Positions 47,075-53,747 of a stretch of DNA of 53,747 nucleotides are shown here, one piece after another (within the stretch, counting starts at the first letter, position 1; each line of letters begins with the position of its first letter). The notes under the pieces are model-generated. The model was not told the DNA's origin, did no database searches, and worked only from the letters and a program-made list of their open reading frames with translations. The position numbers and the translations under genes are program-made. The DNA comes from Alteromonadaceae bacterium (lineage in GTDB: Bacteria > Pseudomonadota > Gammaproteobacteria > Enterobacterales > Alteromonadaceae): the NCBI GenBank assembly GCA_013216015.1, contig JABSOI010000043.1, positions 1 through 53,747 of the forward strand, written 5' to 3'.

Positions 47075-48397
47075 TCATGCACATGTGATCTTAAGGTCCC
47101 AAGCGTTCTCATTAAATCCGGTGCCGTTGAAGATTAGAACCTGAAGTCTTTTATCCTTAGTCCATTTATAATGAAAGCTTCCTACGTGTTGATTGCTAAT
47201 ATTACCTGTGTCTACTAGTACATCACCTTGGTGATTTAGAATTCTCATTCGGTTTTTAGCACTATAAGCGTCTATCCACCACTTAAGGTAACCTTCATAA
47301 TTTTCGCCAGGGTAATAACCCAGATTAAGAACTCCATTAGATTTATTAACCATACCAGAACAAGTTGCAATAGCCGCTACATCCAACCTGTCAAAAGTAC
47401 TATTGATGGCTTCAATAATTTTAGTTTTGATTTGCCTAGATTCATATTCGTTACTCAAGTATATTTCTGTAAGCCCATGACCTGTTGGATCTCTCCAAGT
47501 TATTGGGTGAGTAACATTTGCCGCTAAGGGTTGCAAATTGTCACTAGATACAACTCTTACAGTGTTAATAATAATGTCGTTAGTATTAGTGATATGTTCA
47601 CCATTATTCGCGACGTAAGTCGCTGGTGTTGCAATGCCAACAACCCCAAGTGCCTTACTAAGCCTTTTATCATCTTCATATATTTTGTTCCAAGCTCTAT
47701 TAGCATAAAAATTTCCTTGTGAATGTGACAAAATAACAACTTTATATTTGTCTTGTAACAGGGGTAAATATTTATCTGTTATATGAAATTCGAGGTCTCG
47801 ATCATTTACATAATTATCTCCATCAATTTTTGCTATCGATTTTTTCCAATAAGCGTTTTGATCTGAAACCCAATCAAGGGCGGTTTGATACCAAACCTTA
47901 CTTGTGGATAGGCTTGGGTTGTCTTGTTTTATCTGTTGCGCTACTACTTCCGCTATTTCAAGTATTAGTGATTCATCTCCGTTATAAGCCATTTTAAAAA
48001 TTGATGTTTGGGTTCGCTGCTTGAAAGTTTTTTTAATATGCTCAAAGTTTTTGGTCGCCTTAATCCAATTACTGTCCATGCCATTAACATAAATTATTGC
48101 TCGTTTTATTCCACCGTTACTTTTGTTAGAGGTTAGGGTTTGTATTTCATTGTCATAAGATATTTTAGGTAAACCAAAGTGCACAATTTTTTTGGGGGCT
48201 TCATAGATACGGGTTTCCTTTGCGGTTGTCATGTTCTTAAAAGTAATATCAAACACGGGTTTATTTTTTATGTCTAACGCATAAACGTTAGTTATTGTGA
48301 AAAGAAAGATCGCTACGACTGTGGGCAATTTTTTTATTATTTTAGTAAATTTCCAACGATGTAGTAGTACTTGGTTATTTTGATTGATTAATAACAT
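47075..48397 (-). CDS. Secreted alpha/beta-hydrolase-like protein
   Basis: 440 aa. A basic N terminus and hydrophobic core (LPTVVAIFLFTITNVYA) form a signal peptide with cleavage after VYA. The hydrolase domain begins with AIIYVNGMDSNWIKATKNFE, an oxyanion-loop-like strand-turn. The nucleophile elbow is VVILSHSQGNFYAN (S-x-S-x-G type, Ser of HSQG), with likely His in PTGHGLTEIYL. A C-terminal beta domain (about 340-440) with two Cys (ATCSGM and ITCA) may form a disulfide or binding module. Probably a lipase/esterase-like exoenzyme; substrate unknown. It is on the same strand as the lipoprotein and lectin genes but 414 bp away. Confidence 0.7.
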   Translation of the reverse strand: MLLINQNNQVLLHRWKFTKIIKKLPTVVAIFLFTITNVYALDIKNKPVFDITFKNMTTAKETRIYEAPKKIVHFGLPKISYDNEIQTLTSNKSNGGIKRAIIYVNGMDSNWIKATKNFEHIKKTFKQRTQTSIFKMAYNGDESLILEIAEVVAQQIKQDNPSLSTSKVWYQTALDWVSDQNAYWKKSIAKIDGDNYVNDRDLEFHITDKYLPLLQDKYKVVILSHSQGNFYANRAWNKIYEDDKRLSKALGVVGIATPATYVANNGEHITNTNDIIINTVRVVSSDNLQPLAANVTHPITWRDPTGHGLTEIYLSNEYESRQIKTKIIEAINSTFDRLDVAAIATCSGMVNKSNGVLNLGYYPGENYEGYLKWWIDAYSAKNRMRILNHQGDVLVDTGNISNQHVGSFHYKWTKDKRLQVLIFNGTGFNENAWDLKITCA

Positions 48398-48811
48398 AAA
48401 AAGTCCTTATTCTATTAAGTTTAATTTGTGTGCAAGGTTAGTTTTCAAAAACATTTGGGTGTAGTTCTTTTAAATCGACGGATTTGATAAGTTAACTATC
48501 CCGTCAATTGAAAATTTTTATAGGGCTATTGCTATGACTATTTTTAATTGGAAAAAACAATAAAAAATAGTCACAGAATTTAGGTGTTCGAAGTAATAGT
48601 GTGACTTCTATATCAGAAAAACATTAACAAGTTTTTGGATATATGAACGTTTAAGATGTTTCAGGAATTTTTAAAGGGAATTAAGTAGCTAAATTTGATA
48701 AAGGACTGAAAAGCAGCCATCTTTCTTTTAGCTATACCTAACTATTTGTTTTCACAATAGTGCCCGTCAGTCTAAAGGAACTACACCAAAACAGTTCTGG
48801 CGTACCATTGA
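48398..48811. other. Intergenic region before hydrolase gene
   Basis: 414 bp, AT-rich, no ORF or clear hairpin; presumably the hydrolase promoter. Confidence 0.4.
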
Positions 48812-49303
48812 TTATTTTCTTGTTAAGCACTGCAATGTGCTATAGCGTTCATAATTATTTATTCGTCGGAGCTGTTTATACTGATTAGAGTTATTAGGAT
48901 ATTCAGAGGCTAGCCATTCTAGCCCACTCATAGTTACCCATACATTGTGACCATTAATTTCAGCATAAACATAAATTATACTAACATCAAACGCAGCAAA
49001 TGGTGACTTTAAGTAACGAATTACCGGCCCCTGTAATTTTATAGTGTCACTTCGAATAAGTATTACTTTGTCAGCCATACTTGGAGGAACATTATCAAAA
49101 GAGATTTGAGTAGAATGGTCGGCTATTAACCCTTGTTTTTTAATATATCCTCCGGGGGCCTCGGTAATTGCGCTTATAACAAAAGGGAGTTCAACTGGAA
49201 ATTTATAAGTCATTGGAGGGATACATTCCTCGTTATATTCAATCTTTGAACATCCACTTAAAAAGAAAAGCATTGAGATTAAGATTGATATTAAATATTT
49301 CAT
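48812..49303 (-). CDS. Small lipoprotein of unknown function
   Basis: 163 aa. MKYLISILISMLFFLSGC is a lipoprotein signal with lipidated Cys18. The mature part has beta character, with VELPFVISAITEAPGGYIKK and VWVTMSGLEWLASEYP, and no catalytic motif. Its start is 20 bp after the lectin gene's stop, so the two almost certainly form an operon. This suggests a periplasmic or outer-membrane partner for the lectin. I do not recognise a family. Confidence 0.7.
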   Translation of the reverse strand: MKYLISILISMLFFLSGCSKIEYNEECIPPMTYKFPVELPFVISAITEAPGGYIKKQGLIADHSTQISFDNVPPSMADKVILIRSDTIKLQGPVIRYLKSPFAAFDVSIIYVYAEINGHNVWVTMSGLEWLASEYPNNSNQYKQLRRINNYERYSTLQCLTRK

Positions 49304-49323
49304 ATTAAGTCCACTCCGTAAAA

Positions 49324-51705
49324 TTATGAATTGGGTTCACAAGTTATAATAACATGATATATATAGTCCGCAGTAGCTTCTCTTACGGTTAAGTCTAGAT
49401 AACCATCCGTTTCAAAAAGGTAATTGTCGATAACGAAAGAATGTTCATTCCCTTCAGTAATCTTTATTTTTTCCTTTTCGACCTTATCTAAAAACATTCT
49501 AGCAACGTAAGATCCTCCACTTTGTTTTATATTTTTAAAAGTGATGGTTAAATTTACATTCTCACCCATTATTAGATTATCCAATGTAGTGGTATTTCTT
49601 TGAAACATTTTAAAGGGACCATGATCAAAATCTCGATAGCACGCTGAAGGAGATTCAACACCACTTCCGTTCAACACACAGTCCATATTGTCTACAGTAA
49701 TTGACTGTTGATTCAAAAAATTCAAATTTTTAAGGTACTGAGTGAAACGGTCTTTAGAATCTAAATGACCTGCAACAATTTGATTATAGCCATCTTCACC
49801 ACCTGTAGTATCAATAAGACAAGCATATCCTTTCAACACTTCTGCAATATAACGCTTTTTATCACTATCCGCTGTAGCCATCATAAAAGATCTTAGGTAA
49901 TGAGCTAAATGTTCTGCATAACCTTTTTGTTGGGGTCTATTTCGAAATAAATTAGTAAGTTTTTCTTCAATATCATCTCGAATACCGTTCTTATTTACGT
50001 CTTTACCGCCAATGGTTATAGGGTCAAATATTTCGATACCACCCCACCCAGTGACTCCACCAAAAGATAATCTATTATATAACCTTAAGGGATTTTTACC
50101 TAAGGCCTGCTCAGTAGTATAAAATAATTGGTTTGATACTTCATTATCCTCATTCCTTGATTTTTCTTTATCCTCATTTATACAGCTAGAGATCATGGCC
50201 GTATCGCTAGTTACATTCAGACATTTTCCGCTTAAACCAGTAATCGTGCCATTGTTCTGGAATGTCCATTGCTGATTTTCTCCACCATGGCAGTTATACA
50301 TCATTACCATTGTTCCATCTTCAGAACTTCCACCAGTTACATCCAGACAATTTCCGTCTCCGCCAAATATCATGCCATCATCATTGATATGCCATGCCTG
50401 AGACCAACTATCGTCACAGGCCATCATCTTTATTTCACCCTCTCCGGCTGTGATTATTTCCATACATTTGTCCACGGCTTTTATTTGCACAGGTGGGGTA
50501 TAAAAGAATAACTGATGATCGTTAGCGTAAGAATTACTATTACTACAGGTCGATATAGTGAGAAGTTTATTTAATTGGCTTTCAGATCTACTTAGGCATT
50601 TTCCGTTATCAGCAATTATTCTGTCTTTCTTTTGAGTATTCCATTGCTGATTATTCCCACCATTACAGGTATATAATATTACAGCCGTTCCATCTTTAGT
50701 ACCTGAATTAGTTACATCCAGACATTTTCCGTTAGCTGCTGTTATTGTGTCATTGGCATTGATATACCACGCTTGGCCGATATTCTCCTTACAGTCCATA
50801 AAGCTAATGTCTCCTGATGAGCTAGCGGTCAAACATTTGTCAAACCATATTATCGGCACAGGTAAGGTAGAAGTGAATAACTGGTTTAGGTTGTTTGTCT
50901 CACAGGTCCTCATACTGACAATATACTTCGAATTATGAATTTTGACATCCAGACATTTGCCATTTATGTCAATGATTTTGCCATTTTTATTAACGGTCCA
51001 TTTCTGACCATTGCCATTATGACAGGGAAGTAATACTACATTTCCCCCAATATTGGTATCCAGACAACCCCCTGCTCCAGTTATTGTGCCATTACTATTG
51101 ATATACCACCCCTGAGTGGCTCCTTGCTTACAGGGTTTTAAGTTAATGATTCCTCTACCTCCCACTACCAAACATTTGCCATGCGCTGTTATCTCTACAG
51201 GTTCGCTAATATCGAACAATTGTCTCTTGAGTCCCGTCTTGCAGGTCCTTATCTTGAGAGTACTGTCTGTTCCGCTTGTGTTGATATCAAAGCATTTTCC
51301 TGTGATGTCAGTAATTATCCCTTCGAAACGAATGTTCCATTGTTGATTATATCCACCATGGCAGGAAAACAGTATTACATCTGACCCTTCTGTGGTAGCC
51401 GCACCAGATAAATCAAGACAGTTTCCATCGCTCCCTGTTATCGTTCCATTTTCATTAATTTGCCATTGCTGAAATGGAGTGCCATTACATTCAGCTCTCT
51501 GAATTTTTTTTATGTCAGGGTTTTCTGTTGGTATTGCCTCTAAGCATTCCCCTGAGGCTTTTATAGTTGTTCTAACACTTTCCTGTTGTTGTGCTAACGC
51601 ACTCCCCATATACATAAGTGGAATAAATCCGCATAAAAGACATAACAACAAGAAACTAAAATTTGTTGTTGTCCTATTTGTTGTTGTCCTGTTTGTTATT
51701 TTCAT
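49324..51705 (-). CDS. Secreted protein with four ricin-type beta-trefoil lectin domains
   Basis: 793 aa. Signal peptide with hydrophobic core FSFLLLCLLCGFIPLMYMG and cleavage near ALA-QQQ. Four consecutive beta-trefoils of 105-125 residues follow (about 45-165, 166-282, 283-405, 406-540). Each shows the QxW repeats and the G-x-C-L-D-(V/L/T) strands: FQQWQINENGTITG, CLDLSG, YNQQWN and variants. The C-terminal ~250 residues are different: a calcium-type loop DVNKNGIRDDIEEKL, a helical part and a beta-sandwich-like end, of unknown function. R-type trefoils bind galactose or other sugars. It is followed by the lipoprotein gene in the same operon. No known enzymatic domain is fused, which is unusual for such a lectin array. 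Confidence 0.85.
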   Translation of the reverse strand: MKITNRTTTNRTTTNFSFLLLCLLCGFIPLMYMGSALAQQQESVRTTIKASGECLEAIPTENPDIKKIQRAECNGTPFQQWQINENGTITGSDGNCLDLSGAATTEGSDVILFSCHGGYNQQWNIRFEGIITDITGKCFDINTSGTDSTLKIRTCKTGLKRQLFDISEPVEITAHGKCLVVGGRGIINLKPCKQGATQGWYINSNGTITGAGGCLDTNIGGNVVLLPCHNGNGQKWTVNKNGKIIDINGKCLDVKIHNSKYIVSMRTCETNNLNQLFTSTLPVPIIWFDKCLTASSSGDISFMDCKENIGQAWYINANDTITAANGKCLDVTNSGTKDGTAVILYTCNGGNNQQWNTQKKDRIIADNGKCLSRSESQLNKLLTISTCSNSNSYANDHQLFFYTPPVQIKAVDKCMEIITAGEGEIKMMACDDSWSQAWHINDDGMIFGGDGNCLDVTGGSSEDGTMVMMYNCHGGENQQWTFQNNGTITGLSGKCLNVTSDTAMISSCINEDKEKSRNEDNEVSNQLFYTTEQALGKNPLRLYNRLSFGGVTGWGGIEIFDPITIGGKDVNKNGIRDDIEEKLTNLFRNRPQQKGYAEHLAHYLRSFMMATADSDKKRYIAEVLKGYACLIDTTGGEDGYNQIVAGHLDSKDRFTQYLKNLNFLNQQSITVDNMDCVLNGSGVESPSACYRDFDHGPFKMFQRNTTTLDNLIMGENVNLTITFKNIKQSGGSYVARMFLDKVEKEKIKITEGNEHSFVIDNYLFETDGYLDLTVREATADYIYHVIITCEPNS

Positions 51706-52445
51706 AAGTTATTCCTTTATTGTTAAAAAATTGTAATTATTCAAAATTGAAAGAGGGGTCAAATCGCTTTTCTGATAGTACTTTTTCTAAGCTTTAATTA
51801 TGAATTGACCATTTAGAATTGAGGGTGAGAAGTTTGGTTCATTCTTTTGTTTTAAAAAAGAAAATTTATGGTTTAATCAAAAGTAATATTAGATAAGCGA
51901 CTTGTCACTTGTCTTGTCGAAGAGTTAATTATTAAATAGGGCAGATATAAATTGTGTTGTGTTGTGATTGAGTGTTATGGACAAAATAAGTCTAAAGTTT
52001 CGAACATGATAAACAGTATATAGATCGGCTAGCTGATGGTTTTAATGTTGATATTATACGGTATTGCACATAGGCGATTGCTATGTTAAGTATTGTCATT
52101 GATTAAAGTATAGTGTTTGGATAATTTTTCTAACACTAGACAAGCTGCGCCCCATCAGTCCCAAAGAGACGTGACGTATAGTAAGATTATTTGAGATATT
52201 TACATATAGGAAAGCTGGTGCTTAACTATGATGATTAAATTATATTTGGTTAAACTTTCCTTGCAACACTCTGAGCCTAGTTCAAAATTGAGACAAAGGA
52301 AAGTAAGTTATTAAACATTGATTATTGTGGATTTGTATTTTGTTTGGATATATAGAATGAATTTGGGGTAGTTCTAAAGGTTAAAATTTAATAGGTAATG
52401 CTGTCCAAAATATTGGTAAAAAGTAGTCATTATAGAGTGCCAGCC

Positions 52446-52561
52446 GAGTGCCGTATGAGTGCCAAACCGATCAAATTTAGTTCAAATGCTCTACATGTTT
52501 AAATGATCAGTGTTTGTATGTTTTAGCCCAATAAAAACGGGTGAGTGCCGTATGGGTGCCA
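52446..52561 (+). repeat. 19-bp direct repeats near att-like site
   Basis: GAGTGCCGTATGAGTGCCA (52446-52464) and GAGTGCCGTATGGGTGCCA (52543-52561), 18 of 19 identical, 97 bp apart in the same orientation. Paired direct repeats next to a tRNA-like sequence resemble the arm sites of tyrosine integrases. No integrase gene is in the window. Confidence 0.75.
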
Positions 52562-52643
52562 GTTCAAATGTGTTTGTAGAGTGGTTTAGTCGCGTTTTAA
52601 ATAATAAACGCCTGATAAATCAGGTATTTTTACTGGGTTTGAG

Positions 52644-52672
52644 TGGTGGAGCGGGGGGGGATCGAACCCCCC
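52644..52672 (-). other. tRNA/tmRNA 3'-end-like fragment (putative attachment site)
   Basis: On the minus strand: GGGGGG, TTCGAT, C8, then GCTCCACCA. This is a TPsiC arm (loop TTCGATC, 5-bp G:C stem) joined to an acceptor 3' strand ending in CCA. No matching 5' acceptor strand (GGAGCGG) or remaining arms are found within about 100 bp, or further up where a tmRNA 5' half would lie. It is thus a fragment, as left when an element integrates into a tRNA or tmRNA 3' end. Confidence 0.6.
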
Positions 52673-53258
52673 AGCTAATCCTTTATAACAATGGTGCGTA
52701 TTCTGCTGCATCCGGCCACTGATTCCGATAACACGGCTTTTCAAGTTCCGGTCATCAAAAAGGAGCAAAATATCGAAAATGCCGGCACCGAATGCGTCCA
52801 TTTATTTGTCAGTTAGTCCCACTAAACGGTATAATTTTTGTTGCTCTAATATGTCAAAATGATAATCACTATCTCCAATGATTACTGACCTTCACTGAAA
52901 TGTGCTAAGTCGCTTTCGCTCCCATAGCGAGTTAGGCAGTCAAAATTTAATTTTTACGATGCTGGCATTTTGATATACATTTTCTTATCCAAATTATTGA
53001 GTATGATGTTTTGGATAAATTAACTTAATTTAATTTAATTTGCATTAATTAAAGCTATAAACTATACTTAGTTATCAAAGGGTTATTGCTTGTGCTATGG
53101 ATAGGGACTGCACGTTAAACACCTAACCCTGCTGTTTTTCTGATTTACCATAACTCTTTAAACAATATGCATTTGATAAATCAGTTTATGCATAATAAAA
53201 ATCAAACAGGATAGTGAGGCATTTTAATGCCGTTTAAGTTAATAATAAGGAATAGATT

Positions 53259-53651
53259 ATGTTAAATAAAAACACAATTAAAATTACAGCTTGTGATAAC
53301 CAGCTTATTTTATTAGCACTTCAAGCTAATGGAACATCTAGCTATGAAATCTGCAATATACAGAGTGGTAACAACAATCCTGTTGATGTTCAGATACAAA
53401 TTATCTCTGGCAATTATGATAAGCCTGTTGTTGCTAATGGTGTAAACAAACCTTTAAATGCAAAACATCAAGTAACTTTGCCAAAAGGTGAGTATAAATT
53501 AGTTTACGCTGGTGTTAATTGGGGCGGTCCTTATGATTTTAAATTCAAATTTAATGATATAGAACCTTCTTTACCAAATGATCCAGATAAGCATTTATAT
53601 GGTGTTGTTTGGGCAAAAGGAGATCGTGATATTTCGTTTATAGTGGACTAA
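53259..53651 (+). CDS. Hypothetical beta-rich protein (130 aa)
   Basis: 130 aa starting MLNKNTIKITACDNQLILLA. Alternating hydrophobic residues throughout (VDVQIQIISGNYDKPVV, HQVTLPKGEYKLVYAGVNWG) predict an all-beta sandwich. There are two Cys, no signal peptide and no membrane helix. A purine-rich AATAAGGAA lies 8-10 bases before the ATG. I do not recognise a family; the shape could fit a small carbohydrate- or lipid-binding protein, but there is no motif to support this. It lies beside the att-like relic and may be cargo of an island continuing to the right. Confidence 0.6.
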   Translation: MLNKNTIKITACDNQLILLALQANGTSSYEICNIQSGNNNPVDVQIQIISGNYDKPVVANGVNKPLNAKHQVTLPKGEYKLVYAGVNWGGPYDFKFKFNDIEPSLPNDPDKHLYGVVWAKGDRDISFIVD

Positions 53652-53672
53652 TTGAATATATCCGAACCAAGG

Positions 53673-53695
53673 TGAGCTTACGCCGAGATAGCTCA
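53673..53695 (+). terminator. Possible terminator of the last gene
   Basis: Six-bp stem TGAGCT / AGCTCA with an 11-nt loop, followed by a T-rich run, 21 bp after the stop. Short stem, so only moderate support. Confidence 0.5.
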
Positions 53696-53747
53696 ACTTT
53701 ATTTTTTTGATCTGATTTAATCATTGCAACCAATTACTAAGGATGCA

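Larger units (their letters stand above)
51706..53258. other. Long non-coding stretch with att-like relic
   Basis: About 1.55 kb with no reliable gene. The lectin promoter should be near its left end. The right half contains the 19-bp direct repeats (52446, 52543) and a tRNA/tmRNA 3'-end-like sequence (52644-52672). Frames of 70-71 codons over that sequence are translation artefacts. The rest is AT-rich and unassigned. Confidence 0.45.

Noticed and set aside
52586-52801. 71-codon minus-strand frame and the 70-codon plus-strand frame over the same bases
   Set aside because: The peptide GLAGGFDPPPLHHS is what a tRNA 3' end gives when translated; not a gene.
52644-53000. Complete tmRNA or tRNA on the minus strand
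   Set aside because: No 5' acceptor strand pairing with CCGCTCC, no GGATTCGAC-type tmRNA start and no tag-peptide frame were found, so only a fragment is claimed.

Overview
The window is AT-rich gammaproteobacterial chromosome. Gene order (pabB-nudL-sdaA, topA with cysB nearby, ilvIH, a sulA behind a LexA box) and the protein sequences point to a marine member of Alteromonadales, most likely Colwelliaceae (Colwellia/Thalassotalea type). That placement is inferred from protein character and synteny, not from a marker gene such as 16S rRNA.

Layout. 1-2505: right-hand part of a Tn552/Tn5053/Tn7-like transposon (DDE transposase, AAA+ ATPase, small third gene, iterated end repeats), lying against a decayed RHS gene (2516-3801). 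4280-20k: mostly housekeeping genes, namely a dicarboxylate/glutamate symporter, a large Ig-like lipoprotein, an arginase-family ureohydrolase, topA, two small conserved genes, cysB, sdaA, nudL, pabB and a class I fumarase. 21.6-27.5k: a membrane XRE-regulator pseudogene split by a 157-bp MITE, an MMPL/RND transporter, a YHYH-domain protein, rlmA and a nested inverted-repeat element. 27.5-33.6k: xthA, then the most notable locus, a split borosin RiPP pair. It has an OphMA/SonM-like peptide backbone alpha-N-methyltransferase (28520-29329) and a separate 80-aa precursor (29585-29827), followed at once by a TPR hybrid histidine kinase that may be co-transcribed. 33.7-43.1k: a conserved small protein, a YchJ-like SEC-C protein, sulA, the ilvIH operon with a leader peptide and attenuator, yfbR, an LRAT-like protein, proS and HU.

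43.1-53.7k is an accessory region with long non-coding stretches. It has a second, identical, inverted copy of the 157-bp MITE, other repeats, two broken phage-tail-like genes, and a minus-strand group of secreted proteins: a four-trefoil ricin-type lectin, a lipoprotein and a serine hydrolase. A tRNA/tmRNA 3'-end-like sequence with 19-bp direct repeats nearby looks like an attachment-site relic. The last gene is an unrecognised 130-aa protein.

Working together: IlvI/IlvH make the first branched-chain amino acid intermediates under apparent attenuation. PabB feeds folate synthesis. SulA would link DNA damage to division arrest. The borosin methyltransferase is expected to act in trans on the C-terminal core of the 80-aa precursor, and the adjacent kinase is the only visible candidate for regulation.
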